Positions 1 through 9,524 of a stretch of DNA of 64,000 nucleotides are shown here, one piece after another. Where the stretch lies: contig NC_013889.1 of the NCBI RefSeq assembly GCF_000025545.1, forward strand, positions 1,543,501 through 1,607,500, given 5' to 3'. A program made the translations under genes and the position numbers. Positions within the stretch are counted from its first letter, which is position 1. Every line of letters starts with the position of its first letter. This DNA is from Thioalkalivibrio sp. K90mix. Lineage in GTDB: Bacteria; Pseudomonadota; Gammaproteobacteria; Ectothiorhodospirales; Ectothiorhodospiraceae. Under the pieces are notes generated by a model. The model was given only the letters and a program-made list of their open reading frames with translations. It did no database searches and was not told the DNA's origin.

Positions 1-987
1 GTTCCGCGCCCGAGAGTCGACGGAAGTGGGGTCGGCGTCGTCTCCGTCTCCGAACAAAGTGACTTCTACTTCGTCGCCCAACTCGACCTTACCACCTTGA
101 ACCGAGAATGAGGTATCGAAGTTGCCACGAATGGCTATCGTGGTTTCACCATTGCTATTGGTGACCAGCGATGCACTGAGGCCGGCATCGCGAATCGCAG
201 CGATCGCCGCGTCGGCATCGTCTAACTCCCCGTCCTCAAGGCTTCCTGCCGCATCACCTGTGGGCGCCGCCAGTGCGGCATTGATCTGCCGGACCGCGTC
301 TTCGAGGGACGTTACGCCGTCAAGATCAACCTCCAATTCAACTCCCAATGCGTCGTCATCGTCACCCCCCAATACACCGACCTTATCCAGGGTGATCGTG
401 ATATTGGAAATCCCTTCGATGCCGACGTCGTTCAATTGCTGCTGAGTCAGCCCGGAGTCACCTTCCGAAATAGCGCGACCCAGTTCCGTAGTGCGCGCAT
501 CGACCCCGGAGACCGCAATGTTCTGACCCTGATTCGCGCCAATCTGGAAGAACAGATCCTGCAGGGCGCCATCCAGGATCGCGTCACCGTTGAACTCGGT
601 GGAGTTCGCGACGCGGCCAATCTCGGCGATCAGCTGCTGGGCCTCGTTGTTCAGGGCCTCGCGGTCGGAGGCGGAGTTGGAGTCGTTCGCCGCCTGGACG
701 GACAGCTCGCGGATACGCTGAAGGGCATCGCCCACGGTGCTCAGCGCACCCTCGGCGGTCTGCGCAAACGAGATGCCGTCGTTCGCGTTGCGCACGGCCT
801 GGTTCAGGCCGCGAATCTGGGTGGTAAAGCGTTCGGAGATCGCCAGACCGGCGGCGTCATCCTTGGCACTGTTGATACGCAGGCCGGAGGACAGTCGCTC
901 CAGGCTCTGGGCCAGCGCGCCCTGGGAATTGCTCAGATTGCGCTGAGCATTCAGGGACAGGATATTGGTGTTGATGACTTGAGACAT
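1..987 (-). CDS. fliC: Flagellin, N-terminal 329 residues (partial at left edge)
   Basis: Structural subunit of the flagellar filament, exported through the flagellar type III apparatus. The N-terminus MSQVINTNILSLNAQRNL and the following segments LSSGLRINSAKDDAAGLAI and LSVQAANDSNS are the conserved D0/D1 flagellin helices. After about residue 150 the sequence enters the variable exposed domain, which is very acidic, with GGDDDDALG, LEDGELDDADA and GDGDDADP. The frame is open to base 1, so the C-terminal D1/D0 helices lie outside the window. The ATG at 987 is preceded by AGGAG at a good distance. A sigma-28-type promoter lies about 75 bases upstream. Identification is certain; the paralogue number is unknown. 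Confidence 0.95.
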   Translation of the reverse strand, partial: MSQVINTNILSLNAQRNLSNSQGALAQSLERLSSGLRINSAKDDAAGLAISERFTTQIRGLNQAVRNANDGISFAQTAEGALSTVGDALQRIRELSVQAANDSNSASDREALNNEAQQLIAEIGRVANSTEFNGDAILDGALQDLFFQIGANQGQNIAVSGVDARTTELGRAISEGDSGLTQQQLNDVGIEGISNITITLDKVGVLGGDDDDALGVELEVDLDGVTSLEDAVRQINAALAAPTGDAAGSLEDGELDDADAAIAAIRDAGLSASLVTNSNGETTIAIRGNFDTSFSVQGGKVELGDEVEVTLFGDGDDADPTSVDSRARN

Positions 988-1063
988 GATTACGCTCCTG
1001 TAGCGTCATGCCGAACCACCTTGGTCGGCTTCCTCGGCGAACACTCGTGCGCCTTCGAAAGCA

Positions 1064-1090
1064 GTAACGACCGCTCGACCGAATCCTTTA
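1064..1090 (-). promoter_or_regulatory. Sigma-28 (FliA) type promoter of flagellin
   Basis: Read on the minus strand, TAAAGGAT is followed after exactly 11 bases by GTCGTTAC. The FliA consensus is TAAAGTTT-N11-GCCGATAA; the match is 6 of 8 and 5 of 8 with perfect spacing. It would start a leader of roughly 70 bases before the flagellin ATG. Call by pattern and context only. Confidence 0.5.
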
Positions 1091-1415
1091 GCCCCATTCC
1101 GGAAAAATTTTGCCGCCCGCCTGAACGTGTCCGCCACGGCGCACGCTCGCCACCCCAGCGCTTCGGCTCACACCACTCATCAGCCACGGCCGATACGAAG
1201 CCGCACAGCACCACAGGGGACACAGGCCAGCCACATACCCGTGGTCCTGAACAACCGCTTTGACGCACCCAGGTGATGCGAGAAAACTGTGTCAGGTCCG
1301 AAGCCACTACTACCGTCATCGCCAAGGAGCAAGGCCACCCAGCAATCGGCGTGGACCCTCAGAGATATGGATCTTGGGCAACGAAAACCAAGGCGGCCCC
1401 AGTTGCCCGATTTCC
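1091..1415. other. Intergenic stretch without a recognisable gene
   Basis: Between the flagellin promoter and the palindromic repeat that follows the Yip1-like gene I see no frame with family-like sequence, no tRNA and no clear structured RNA. Short open frames here are low-complexity products of high GC content. Confidence 0.5.
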
Positions 1416-1493
1416 CCCTGTAGGAGGCCAGCCCTCTGGCCGATGGGGCGTTGGCATGTTCCCAATCGGCCAGAGGGCTGGCCTCCTACAGGG
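1416..1493. repeat. REP-like long palindrome, copy 1
   Basis: Two 29-base arms (1416-1444 and 1465-1493) are perfect inverted copies beginning CCCTGTAGGAGG and separated by a 20-base loop. It lies 10 bases beyond the 3' end of the Yip1-like gene, so it may also end or stabilise that transcript. A second copy at 3004-3073 shares the arms and most of the loop. The TGTAGGAG start resembles REP elements common in gammaproteobacteria. Confidence 0.85.
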
Positions 1494-1503
1494 CCGGAGT
1501 GAA

Positions 1504-2133
1504 TCAGATCAGCCAGGTGGTGCCGATGCGGGTCTCGGGGGTGGCGCCGGGGATCAGGTCCATCAGCAGCCAGCCGAAGATGAGGGTGATGAACGCGCCG
1601 CAGAAGACGGTGGCCACGAACAGGCCGATGCGGTTGCCACGCTTCAGCCCGAGGATGCCGCACAGCGACCCGTACAGCAGCCACAGGCTGTAGAGGATCA
1701 GCAGCAAGCCGACGGTGTTGCCCCAGGGCCAGGGGAAGGCGGCCACAACCTTGCCCACCCAGGCCGGCAGAAGGCCGATGGTCACGGCCAGCATGGCCCG
1801 ATCCGGATGGGAGTAGCCCTGGAACAGCTCGGTCAGGTAGTGCGCGGACCAGGCCAGGCCCAGCACCCCGATACTCATCGCCAGCACGCTGTAGACCCCG
1901 AAGCCCCAGGCCCCCGGCATCGCCTCCGGCGGCAACCCGGGCGGGATGATCTGGTACAGCCACTGGCTGACGATCACGCTGACCAGCAGCACCGGGAACG
2001 CCAGTCGCACGAACGTCTGCCACCAGGGCGGCACTGTCTCCAGTTCGCCGGCCTCGCGTACCGCCCGCAGGGGGTTCGTCAGTGTGCGCAGGACCAGCCG
2101 GCCCGGGTTCAGACGGGAGGGGAATGAGTTCAT
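1504..2133 (-). CDS. Yip1-like multi-pass membrane protein
   Basis: A 209-residue inner-membrane protein of unknown function that resembles the Yip1/DUF1282 group. After a soluble N-terminal stretch of about 45 residues there are about five hydrophobic segments, including VLLVSVIVSQWLYQII, GVYSVLAMSIGVLGLA, GLLLILYSLWLLYG and GLFVATVFCGAFITLIFG. ATG 2133 is chosen; a TTG 18 bases upstream is possible but less likely. It follows cobS by 75 bases on the same strand, so it may be read through from the cobalamin operon. No functional link to cobalamin is visible. The family call is moderate. Confidence 0.65.
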   Translation of the reverse strand: MNSFPSRLNPGRLVLRTLTNPLRAVREAGELETVPPWWQTFVRLAFPVLLVSVIVSQWLYQIIPPGLPPEAMPGAWGFGVYSVLAMSIGVLGLAWSAHYLTELFQGYSHPDRAMLAVTIGLLPAWVGKVVAAFPWPWGNTVGLLLILYSLWLLYGSLCGILGLKRGNRIGLFVATVFCGAFITLIFGWLLMDLIPGATPETRIGTTWLI

Positions 2134-2208
2134 CCCGTCAGTATGTGGCAATCCCGTGACGGTTTCGTGACAACACCAGCCCCGAACCCTGCCCTCGCCG
2201 ATCAGCGC

Positions 2209-2979
2209 CTAGCCAGCAAGCGTCAGGACCAGAATCACGAGTGTCAGGGTCTCCACCAGCTCCAACGTCGCCCCGGCCGTGTCGCCGGTGAAGCCTCCCA
2301 GCCAGTGTCTCAGTACGCGCGTTGCCACCCACAGCGTCAGGCCGGCGGCGACCAGGGCCGGTATCACCCCCCAAAGGCCGGAGAGCAGGCCCAGCACCAG
2401 CACCACGACGGCCGAGCCGCCGACGACGCCGATGGCGGCGCTGCGAGGAAGGTGCTTCGCCATGTCCGCACCCAACCCCACCGGGTTCACGTAGGGCGTG
2501 GTCAGAAACAGCACCGGCGGCACCACGCGCCCCAGCAGCACCGCCAACAGCAGCGCGATCCAGGCACCGGTATCGGCCACCGCCACCAACGCCGTGCCTT
2601 TCAGCAACAGAATCAGGATCAGTGCCGCCACCGCCATCGGGCCACAGGCCGGGTCCTTCATGATGGCCTGGGCCCGCTCCGGATGCCGCTGACCGCCGAC
2701 CCAGGCATCCACCGTGTCCGCCAGCCCGTCCAGATGGAGTGCACCGGTGAGCGCGACCCAGAACGTCAGCACCAGCGCCGCGACCAGCAACACCGGCGCC
2801 CCTGGGATCGCGGACAGCCCGATCCCCACCAGCACCAGAAGCAGACCCAGGATCAGCCCCACCAGCGGATAGGCCAGGAGCGAACGGCCGAGGTCCTCGG
2901 GTCGCGGCTCCTGCGGGGGCGTCGGCAGTCGCGTCAGGAACTGCAGTGCCAGCCAGAAGGGGGCAAACACGGAGTTCAT
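2209..2979 (-). CDS. cobS: Adenosylcobinamide-GDP ribazoletransferase (cobalamin synthase)
   Basis: Joins adenosylcobinamide-GDP to alpha-ribazole (phosphate), the last joining step of nucleotide loop assembly, in the inner membrane. The 256-residue protein has the CobS-type start FAPFWLALQFLTRLPTP, the HLDGLADTVDAWVGG segment with acidic metal-binding residues, and many hydrophobic helices. The ATG at 2979 follows a strong AAGGAGG. It is the last cobalamin gene of the minus-strand run and is separated from cobC by a REP-like palindrome (3004-3073), which could lower expression or isolate it. Length is normal for the family. Confidence 0.93.
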   Translation of the reverse strand: MNSVFAPFWLALQFLTRLPTPPQEPRPEDLGRSLLAYPLVGLILGLLLVLVGIGLSAIPGAPVLLVAALVLTFWVALTGALHLDGLADTVDAWVGGQRHPERAQAIMKDPACGPMAVAALILILLLKGTALVAVADTGAWIALLLAVLLGRVVPPVLFLTTPYVNPVGLGADMAKHLPRSAAIGVVGGSAVVVLVLGLLSGLWGVIPALVAAGLTLWVATRVLRHWLGGFTGDTAGATLELVETLTLVILVLTLAG

Positions 2980-3003
2980 TACTCCCCTCCTTCCAGTCTT
3001 GCC

Positions 3004-3073
3004 GTAGGAGGCCAGCCCCCTGGCCGATGGGGCGTTGGCCCATTCCCAATCGGCCAGGGGGCTGGCCTCCTAC
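3004..3073. repeat. REP-like long palindrome, copy 2
   Basis: Perfect 25-base arms (3004-3028 and 3049-3073) flank a 20-base loop, GGGGCGTTGGCCCATTCCCA. That loop differs from copy 1 (1445-1464) at only two positions. It sits between cobS and cobC inside the operon. Conservation of the loop as well as the arms shows the two copies share an origin. Confidence 0.85.
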
Positions 3074-3088
3074 AGGTTTCGTGCCCGA

Positions 3089-3661
3089 TCACGAGGGGAC
3101 CCCTTCGCGCTGGCCCGGCTCAACAACGTACAGCGAGGCCAACGGGACTTCGATCGACAATAGCTTCTCCAACGGCCAGCCCTCCAGGTATGCGCGGAGC
3201 AGGCGAATCACCCCACCGTGGGTGACGACCAGGACGCGATCACCCGGCGCGACCACGCTCTGCTCCCAGCCGGCCAGCACCCGGTCGCGGAAGCGGCCGA
3301 GGTCTTCGCCGTTGGGCGGCGGATAGCCGAAGGGATCCTGCCAGAACCGCCCCAGGGCCTCGGCATCGTCACACATCAGCTGCTCCGCGGTACGTCCCTC
3401 CCAGTCCCCGAAATGTAACTCCTGCAGGCGTGGATCACACTGCACGGGGATTCCGGCCGCGCGGGCGAAGCCTTCGGCCGGAAGCCGACAGCGCTGCAGT
3501 GGCGAACACACGACGCGATCCCACTCGCCGGAGGACTCGAACGCCGCGCGCATCGCCCTCTCGCCTTCAGGGGTCAGCGGATCATCACAGCCACGTCCGC
3601 GAAAACCGGTGCCGGTGGTCTCGCCGTGGCGCAGCAGGCCGATCCGGGCTGCAGCGGTCAC
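3089..3661 (-). CDS. cobC: Alpha-ribazole phosphatase, histidine phosphatase family
   Basis: Removes the phosphate from alpha-ribazole 5'-phosphate (or from adenosylcobalamin phosphate) in lower-ligand assembly. The histidine phosphatase signature RHGET is near the N-terminus (LLRHGETTG), with [12 protein letters not shown], the second catalytic region [11 protein letters not shown] and an acidic [13 protein letters not shown]. The start taken is GTG 3661, which overlaps the cobT stop (GTGA). The frame stays open upstream, but only antisense of cobT. Product is 190 residues, usual for the family. Confidence 0.88.
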   Translation of the reverse strand: MTAAARIGLLRHGETTGTGFRGRGCDDPLTPEGERAMRAAFESSGEWDRVVCSPLQRCRLPAEGFARAAGIPVQCDPRLQELHFGDWEGRTAEQLMCDDAEALGRFWQDPFGYPPPNGEDLGRFRDRVLAGWEQSVVAPGDRVLVVTHGGVIRLLRAYLEGWPLEKLLSIEVPLASLYVVEPGQREGVPS

Positions 3662-4719
3662 CGGGTATCGCCCGAGACGCCGGCCTCGGCGAAGGTCGCC
3701 ATGCCGGCGTGCAGCTCGCAGGCCAGGCGCAGCAGGGGCACGGCGGTGGCCGCGCCACTGCCCTCGCCGAGGCGCATGCCGAGATCGAGCAGCGGCTCGG
3801 CCGCCAGTGCTTCCAGCAGCCGCTGGTGACCCGGCTCCGCCGAACTGTGGGCGTAGAAGAACCATTCCGCCGTGCCCGGACACAGGCGCTCGGCCACCAG
3901 CGCCGCGGAGGTGCTGATGAAACCATCCACCAGCACCGGCAGCCCGATCTGCGCCGCCGCAATGTAGGCGCCAGCCAGGCCCGCAATCTCGAATCCCCCC
4001 AGACAGCGCAGACTGCCGAGTGCCTCGCCACGCACCGCGGCGTGGGTGCGCAGGGCCTGCTCGATCACCTCGGCCTTGTGGCGTACCCCGTTCGCATCCA
4101 GACCCGTGCCGGGCCCAGCCAGATCGACCGGGGGCAGGTCCAGTATCGAACAGGCGAGTGCAGCGGCGGCCGTCGTGTTGCCGATGCCCATCTCGCCACC
4201 GATGAACAGTTGTGCGTCCCCCCGTCGCGCACGCTCGGCACACTGGCGGCCGGCGTTGAGCGCGCGTTCCAGCTGCGCCGGCGTCATCGCCGGCTCGCGT
4301 ACGAGGTTGGCAGTGCCGGGCCCCAGGTTCAGCTGCTGCACGCCGGCCACATCCGGGGGCTGGGCCACCGTACCCAGGTTGATCACCTCGATGGACGCCC
4401 CCAGGTGCCGGGCCAACACCGAGATCGCCGCGCCGCCATTCGCGAAGTTCGCGACCATCTGTACGGTCACGGCCTGCGGGAAACGCGAAATGCCCTCCGC
4501 CACCACACCGTGATCGCCCGCAAACACCGTGATATGCGCCCGCTCCAGCATGGGCTGGGACACACCCTGCATGGCGGCCAGGCGCTCGGCGATCGCCTCC
4601 AGTCGCCCGAGCGAGCCCGGTGGCTTGGTCAGATGGGCCTGGCGCTCGGCCGCCGCCTGGCCCGCCTCGACGTTGAGGGCAGCCGGCGGCACCTGCAGCC
4701 AGTCACAGTCTTCGGTCAC
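3658..4719 (-). CDS. cobT: Nicotinate-nucleotide-dimethylbenzimidazole phosphoribosyltransferase
   Basis: Makes alpha-ribazole 5'-phosphate from dimethylbenzimidazole and nicotinate mononucleotide. Characteristic segments are [12 protein letters not shown] near the start, [14 protein letters not shown], the [13 protein letters not shown] loop and [15 protein letters not shown]. Length 353 is typical. GTG 4719 is preceded by AAGGAG, which fixes the start. It overlaps cobC and lies 70 bases after cobU. Its substrate would be supplied by BluB, encoded at the head of the same operon. Confidence 0.95.
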   Translation of the reverse strand: MTEDCDWLQVPPAALNVEAGQAAAERQAHLTKPPGSLGRLEAIAERLAAMQGVSQPMLERAHITVFAGDHGVVAEGISRFPQAVTVQMVANFANGGAAISVLARHLGASIEVINLGTVAQPPDVAGVQQLNLGPGTANLVREPAMTPAQLERALNAGRQCAERARRGDAQLFIGGEMGIGNTTAAAALACSILDLPPVDLAGPGTGLDANGVRHKAEVIEQALRTHAAVRGEALGSLRCLGGFEIAGLAGAYIAAAQIGLPVLVDGFISTSAALVAERLCPGTAEWFFYAHSSAEPGHQRLLEALAAEPLLDLGMRLGEGSGAATAVPLLRLACELHAGMATFAEAGVSGDTR

Positions 4720-4741
4720 TTGTTCTCCTTATTCGGTCAGG

Positions 4742-4758
4742 ATTCGCGGGCAAGCCCG
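4742..4758. repeat. Partial REP-like motif
   Basis: ATTCGCGGGCAAGCCCG in the cobU-cobT gap is the stem half of the REP-like units seen at 13915-13940. The conserved TGTAGGAG/TGTGGGAG head is missing, so this is a fragment. It may still form a small hairpin between the two genes. Confidence 0.5.
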
Positions 4759-4789
4759 TCATCGTGGCCGCAGCAGAGCACGCCCTGGA

Positions 4790-5311
4790 TCACAGAAGGT
4801 CACCCTTGAGCACATGCGGGAGGCCGGCGACGGTCAGCACGACTCGGTCCATGGCCGGGGCCAGGCGCTGGTGCAGCCAGCCGGCCTCGTCGGCGAACCG
4901 GCGGGACAAGGCATCCATCGGGGTAATCCCCATACCCGTCTCGTTGGACACGAACACGAGCGTGCCCGGCAGGCGCGGCACGGTCGCGATCAGGGCCTCC
5001 CGCTCGCGCTCGATCAGGGGCTCGTCCTCGGTGCACAGGAGCTGGGTCAGCCACAGCGTCAGACAGTCGACCAGCAGGCATTCATCTGGTCTAGCGGCCT
5101 CTTCCAGCGCGGTGGCCAGGCCGGTATCCGCCTCGATCAGGCCCCACTCCCCGGGACGGTCGGCGCGGTGGCGCTCAATGCGGCGCACCATCTCGGCGTC
5201 GTCGGCACGCGCGGTAGCGACATAGGTCACGTGCAAGCCGCTGGCATCGGCCAGCTGCTCCGCCAGCCGACTCTTGCCGGAACGCACGCCGCCGAGCACC
5301 AGCGTCTTCAT
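4790..5311 (-). CDS. cobU: Adenosylcobinamide kinase / guanylyltransferase
   Basis: Phosphorylates adenosylcobinamide and then transfers GMP to give adenosylcobinamide-GDP. The 173-residue protein begins [19 protein letters not shown], a P-loop (GGVRSGKS) typical of CobU/CobP. It has [12 protein letters not shown] and [10 protein letters not shown] (containing the guanylylated His region) and [14 protein letters not shown]. The ATG overlaps the cobQ stop as ATGA, indicating translational coupling. Confidence 0.95.
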   Translation of the reverse strand: MKTLVLGGVRSGKSRLAEQLADASGLHVTYVATARADDAEMVRRIERHRADRPGEWGLIEADTGLATALEEAARPDECLLVDCLTLWLTQLLCTEDEPLIEREREALIATVPRLPGTLVFVSNETGMGITPMDALSRRFADEAGWLHQRLAPAMDRVVLTVAGLPHVLKGDLL

Positions 5312-6795
5312 GTCACAGCCTCCGAGTTTCCTGCCCGCAGCAGCGCGAGGATGCGCCCCAGGTCCAGGTGCGCCTCCAGGGTATCGGCCAGGCGTTCCAG
5401 GCCACGCTCGCGGGCGGTCGCCAGGTCTTCCCCATGCTCCGTCCCCGTGCGCATGCCGGCCCAGTGCAGCAAAGCCTCGGCGGCAGCGGAGGTATCGAAT
5501 ACCCCATGGATATAGGTCCCCGCCACCGCATCGTCCTCGCTGCGCGCGCCGTCCGGGCCATGCTGCAGCTCCAGTAGGGCGCGATCCAGTCCGGGTCCGG
5601 TCGTCACACCGGCATGGATTTCGTAGCCCTCCACGTGGGCTTCCTGGCCCAGCACACGCCCCCCGGCAACACGCTCCAGGCGCTTTTCGGGCGCGAGGCG
5701 CGTCTCGATGTCCAGCCAGCCCAACCCCGGCGTGGAACCAGGCCGCCCCTCGACGCCGTCAGGATCGTGTACGACCCGACCCAGCATCTGGAAGCCGCCA
5801 CAGATCCCGAGCACCTTGCCGCCATAACGCACATGGCGGCGCAGCTCGGCCTCCCAGCCCTGTTCGCGCAACCAGGCGAGGTCATCACGCACGGCCTTGG
5901 ACCCGGGAAGGATGATCAGATCCGCCGGCTGCAGCGACTCGCCCGGGCCGGCGAAGCGAAGGTCCACAGCCGGGTGCAGGCGCAGCGGGTCGAAATCGGT
6001 ATGGTTGGAGATACGCGGCAGGGCCGGCACGACGACCTTCAGGGCATCCGCCACCTTCTGCGGGACCGCCTCGCGCGGCAGGGCGTCCTCGGCATCCAGG
6101 TACAACCCGTGCAGGTACGGGATCACCCCAAGCACCGGCTTGCCGGTCTCCTGCTCCAGCCAGTCCAGCCCCGGCTGCAGCAGGCTGATATCGCCGCGAA
6201 AGCGGTTGATCACGAAACCCTGCACCCGCGCGCGCTCCGTCTCGCTCAACAGCGCGAGCGTGCCTACCAGATGCGCGAACACGCCGCCGCGGTCAATATC
6301 CGCGACCAGAATCACCGGACAGTCCACCGCCTCGGCAAACCCCATGTTGGCGATATCGCCTGCGCGCAGGTTGATCTCCGCCGGCGAGCCCGCGCCTTCC
6401 ACCAGCACATGCGCATACTGCGCGGTCAGTCGCCGATGCGAGGCCAGCACGGCCTCGCGGGCAACCGGCTTGTAGTCGTGGTAGGCGCGGGCATCCAGCT
6501 CGGCCGCCGGGCGGCCGTGGATGATCACCTGCGCCCCCTCATCGGAGGTGGGCTTGAGCAGCACCGGATTCATGTCGGTGTGCGGCTCCAGGCCGCAGGC
6601 GGCGGCCTGCAGGGCCTGGGCGCGCCCGATCTCGCCGCCGTCCAGGGTGACCGCGCTGTTCAGCGCCATGTTCTGCGGCTTGAACGGCACCACCGACAGC
6701 CCGCGGCGATGCAGCACCCGCGCCAGCCCGGCCACCAGCACGCTCTTGCCGGCATCCGAGGTGGTCCCCTGCACCATGAGCGTTGTACCGTTCAT
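5308..6795 (-). CDS. cobQ: Cobyric acid synthase
   Basis: Amidates adenosylcobyrinic acid a,c-diamide at positions b, d, e and g using glutamine and ATP. The N-terminal dethiobiotin-synthetase-like ATPase domain shows [17 protein letters not shown]. The C-terminal glutamine amidotransferase domain has the nucleophile region [11 protein letters not shown] and the later [11 protein letters not shown] 6795 overlaps the cobD stop (ATGA). An upstream in-frame start would lie inside cobD and is rejected. At 495 residues it has family length. It indicates that corrin amidation, and not only nucleotide loop assembly, is encoded here. Confidence 0.95.
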   Translation of the reverse strand: MNGTTLMVQGTTSDAGKSVLVAGLARVLHRRGLSVVPFKPQNMALNSAVTLDGGEIGRAQALQAAACGLEPHTDMNPVLLKPTSDEGAQVIIHGRPAAELDARAYHDYKPVAREAVLASHRRLTAQYAHVLVEGAGSPAEINLRAGDIANMGFAEAVDCPVILVADIDRGGVFAHLVGTLALLSETERARVQGFVINRFRGDISLLQPGLDWLEQETGKPVLGVIPYLHGLYLDAEDALPREAVPQKVADALKVVVPALPRISNHTDFDPLRLHPAVDLRFAGPGESLQPADLIILPGSKAVRDDLAWLREQGWEAELRRHVRYGGKVLGICGGFQMLGRVVHDPDGVEGRPGSTPGLGWLDIETRLAPEKRLERVAGGRVLGQEAHVEGYEIHAGVTTGPGLDRALLELQHGPDGARSEDDAVAGTYIHGVFDTSAAAEALLHWAGMRTGTEHGEDLATARERGLERLADTLEAHLDLGRILALLRAGNSEAVT

Positions 6796-7817
6796 GCCTG
6801 CTGCAGCTCCGTTTCCAGCCGCTGCCAATCGGCCTCACGCCCCGGCAGGCCAAAACGCAGGCTGGCCGGACGGTCGAAACGACGCACGAGGATGCCCTGA
6901 CGCGCCAGCGCATCCTGAATCGCCTGCGCATGGTCGGTCCGGCACCACTGGAACAGCGGCGTCCCGCCCGCCGGCGGCAAGCCGGCATCCCGCAGCAGCG
7001 TCTCGAGCCGGCGCCCTGCCTCCTGCAGTTGCCCGCGCGTCTGTGCCTGCCACGCCCGGTCTTCCAGCGCCTGCTGCGCCACCCACCGCGCGGGACCGGG
7101 CACGCTCCACGGTCCCAGCAACTCGGCGATGCGCCGCAGCCAGCCGTCCGGGGCCAGAACGAAGCCGACCCGCGCACCGGCCAGGCCGAAGAACTTGCCC
7201 AGCGAACGCAACGCGAACAGGCCCTCGCGCGGCGTATGTCCAGCCAGACTCTGCTGGGGCGTGGTGTCCATAAAAGCCTCGTCGACCACCAGCCAGCCAC
7301 CCCGCTCGGCGAGCCTACGGTGCCAGTCGAGCAGCGTCTCGGGAGCAAAATACGCGGCGGTGGGGTTGTTTGGATTGACCAGCACCAGTACGTCCAGCGT
7401 GGACGCGGCCCCGGCGAGTTCGCCCTCCCTCACCGCGACCACTTCGTGTCCAGCCGCCCGCCAGGCACGGGCGTGCTCGTTGTAGCTCGGCTCCAGTACC
7501 CCGACACGGGCAGGCCCCGCTCGCAGCCGGGGCAGCGCCTGAATCGCCGCCTGGGAACCGGCGACCGGCAGTAACGATGCAGCGCCGTAGTACGCCCGGG
7601 CGGCGGCCTCCAGCCCGTCCTCGTCCTCCGGGAGGCGCTGCCAGGCCTCGGCGGGCACCGGTCCGACGGGATAACCCTGCGGGTTGATCCCCGTGGACAG
7701 GTCCAGCCACTGCGCCTCGGGGATCCCGTAATGCGCCGCCGCCGCACGCACACCGCCCCCGTGGACCTGCTTCAGCGGCCCGCTCGCGGATTCGGTTGTG
7801 GCGTTAGACGAATACAA
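6792..7817 (-). CDS. cobD: Threonine-phosphate decarboxylase (PLP)
   Basis: Makes (R)-1-amino-2-propanol phosphate, the linker attached by CbiB. It is a class I/II aminotransferase fold with [14 protein letters not shown] and [11 protein letters not shown] at the N-terminus, [20 protein letters not shown] and the PLP-lysine region [16 protein letters not shown]. The start is unusual: TTG 7817 with AGGAG 8 bases upstream, overlapping the end of cbiB by 14 bases. No ATG lies near the conserved N-terminus. 341 residues, normal. Confidence 0.92.
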   Translation of the reverse strand: MYSSNATTESASGPLKQVHGGGVRAAAAHYGIPEAQWLDLSTGINPQGYPVGPVPAEAWQRLPEDEDGLEAAARAYYGAASLLPVAGSQAAIQALPRLRAGPARVGVLEPSYNEHARAWRAAGHEVVAVREGELAGAASTLDVLVLVNPNNPTAAYFAPETLLDWHRRLAERGGWLVVDEAFMDTTPQQSLAGHTPREGLFALRSLGKFFGLAGARVGFVLAPDGWLRRIAELLGPWSVPGPARWVAQQALEDRAWQAQTRGQLQEAGRRLETLLRDAGLPPAGGTPLFQWCRTDHAQAIQDALARQGILVRRFDRPASLRFGLPGREADWQRLETELQQA

Positions 7818-8706
7818 GAATCAGTACTCCTGTGGCGATGGCCACCAGCCAGATCGCCAGCGCGTGATCGACCAACCGCAGTGCGGCATCGATGGCACCC
7901 GGGCCCGGGGCGGCGCCGGCACCGAGGACCGGCCGATCCTCGGTACCCCCGGCATAGTGCGCCGGACCGCCCAGCGTCACCCCCAGCGCCCCTGCCCCGG
8001 CGGCCATCACCGGTCCCGCGTTCGGGCTCTTCCAGCGTCTGCCCTGGTCGCGCCAGCAGCGCAGCGCCGTCCGCGTCTGTCCGGCCAGCGCATAGGCCAG
8101 GCTGGTCAGGCGTGCCGGGACCCAGTTGAGGATATCGTCCAGCCGCGCCGCGACCCGCCCGAAGCGTGCATGGCGCGGCGTGCGGTAGCCCCACATCGCA
8201 TCCAGCGTGTTCACCAGACGGTAGACCACGACACCCGCCGCACCCGCGACCAGGAACCAGAATACCGTCGCGAACACCGCGTCGTTGCCGTTCTCCAGCA
8301 CCGACTCCGCCGTGGCCGCACGAACACCGGACGCGTCCAGCTCCGAAGTATCGCGGCTGACCAGCATGCCCACTGCCTGTCGGGCGCCAGGAAGGTCCCC
8401 GGCCTGCAGGGCATCAATCACGCGACGGGCGTGCTCCTCCAGCCCGCGCCCGCCGAGCGCCAGCCACAGCACGGCCAGCTCCACCAGCCAGCCGCCCGGG
8501 AGGCGGCTCAGCCACCAGGCCGCCAGCCCGAAGGGCACGACCAGCACCAGCACCCAGAAGCCGCCGCGCCAGACCGAATCCGCGTGGCCGAGCCGCTCCG
8601 CCCCGGCCGCCAGCATCCCGAATCCTGCCAGCGGATGGCCTCGCCGCGGGTCCCCCAGCAGCCGATCCAGTACCAGAGCGGCGACCAGCAGTGCGAAGGT
8701 GGTCAT
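7804..8706 (-). CDS. cbiB: Adenosylcobinamide-phosphate synthase
   Basis: Integral membrane enzyme that attaches aminopropanol (phosphate) to adenosylcobyric acid. The N-terminus LVAALVLDRLLGDPRRGHPLA is the CbiB signature. Further conserved parts are ALQAGDLPGARQAVGMLVSRDTS, ATAESVLENGNDAVFA and VNTLDAMWGYR. It is about 300 residues with several membrane helices. The ATG at 8706 overlaps the bluB stop as ATGA; the longer open frame upstream is antisense or out-of-frame to bluB and is not used. Product naming in Pseudomonas-type schemes would be CobD; cbiB avoids the clash with the decarboxylase. Confidence 0.93.
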   Translation of the reverse strand: MTTFALLVAALVLDRLLGDPRRGHPLAGFGMLAAGAERLGHADSVWRGGFWVLVLVVPFGLAAWWLSRLPGGWLVELAVLWLALGGRGLEEHARRVIDALQAGDLPGARQAVGMLVSRDTSELDASGVRAATAESVLENGNDAVFATVFWFLVAGAAGVVVYRLVNTLDAMWGYRTPRHARFGRVAARLDDILNWVPARLTSLAYALAGQTRTALRCWRDQGRRWKSPNAGPVMAAGAGALGVTLGGPAHYAGGTEDRPVLGAGAAPGPGAIDAALRLVDHALAIWLVAIATGVLILVFV

Positions 8707-9425
8707 GCGCGGCGTCGAGCCGCGCGCGGCGCATCCGCACTCGAGTCCCGTTGTTGTTCCCAGCGATTCTCGAACACCAGCTCGTCCAGCGGCCGCCGCT
8801 GATCCCAGCCCTCGGTTTCCAGCATGGGCCGCTCGTAGAACGCATCCACATGGCCCAGGCAGAGGATCGCGATCGGCCAGGCCCCTTCCGGCATACCCAG
8901 TTCGCGCGCCAGCCAGTCCGGGTCGAACAGGGATACCCAGCCCATGCCCAGGCCTTCGGCCCGCGCCGCCAGCCACAGGTTCTGGATCGCACAGGCTGCG
9001 GAGCACAGATCCATCTCCGGCATCGTGCGCCGACCCAGCACGTAGCGCTCGCGCCCGTCGGTCAGGGCCACCACGAGCAGCTCGCCGGCATCGCGGATAC
9101 CCTCGAGCTTCAGCCGGTGCACCTCCGCGGCTCGCTCGCCACAGGCCTCGGCCGTGCGCGACTGTTCGGCCGCCACATGGCCATGCAGCGCGTCGCGCAG
9201 CCGCAGGTCCGTCACCCGCAGAAAGCGCCAGGGCTGCATGTAGCCCACACTGGGCGCCTGATGTGCGGCCTCCAGTAGCCGCCGCAACGTATCGGCATCC
9301 ACCGGGTCCGGGCGGAAATGGCGCATGTCCCGGCGCTCGCCGATCACGCGATACACCGCGGCACGCTCCGCCGAGGCGAACGCGTTCGGATTCTCTTCTG
9401 ACTGGTTGGGAGTTGGGGCCGTCAT
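8703..9425 (-). CDS. bluB: 5,6-Dimethylbenzimidazole synthase
   Basis: Flavin-destroying, oxygen-dependent enzyme that converts FMNH2 to dimethylbenzimidazole, the lower ligand used by CobT. It is a nitroreductase-fold protein. VIGERRDMRHFRPDPVD, AAHQAPSVGYMQPWRF and GLGMGWVSLFDP match BluB rather than general nitroreductases. ATG 9425 is chosen; the ribosome site is weak. As first gene after the cobalamin riboswitch it is directly under B12 control. Its presence implies the organism can make its own lower ligand aerobically. Confidence 0.9.
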   Translation of the reverse strand: MTAPTPNQSEENPNAFASAERAAVYRVIGERRDMRHFRPDPVDADTLRRLLEAAHQAPSVGYMQPWRFLRVTDLRLRDALHGHVAAEQSRTAEACGERAAEVHRLKLEGIRDAGELLVVALTDGRERYVLGRRTMPEMDLCSAACAIQNLWLAARAEGLGMGWVSLFDPDWLARELGMPEGAWPIAILCLGHVDAFYERPMLETEGWDQRRPLDELVFENRWEQQRDSSADAPRAARRRA

Positions 9426-9496
9426 GAGGTTCCGTCGAGGCGACGGCACGGCGAAGACACGAAGGAACAGGCATCAAGCCAGCACGCCTGCGCCCT

Positions 9497-9520
9497 CGAC
9501 CGTTGCCCGCCGCACGGTCG
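9497..9520 (-). promoter_or_regulatory. Stem-loop between riboswitch and bluB
   Basis: CGACCGT and ACGGTCG form a 7 bp stem with a 10-base loop just 3' of the riboswitch on the minus strand. It is a candidate expression-platform element. No run of T follows, so a Rho-independent terminator is not supported. Confidence 0.4.
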
Positions 9521-9524
9521 CAGG

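Noticed and set aside
436-1263. Plus-strand open frame over the flagellin gene
   Set aside because: Antisense of conserved flagellin N-terminal helices, no start signals.
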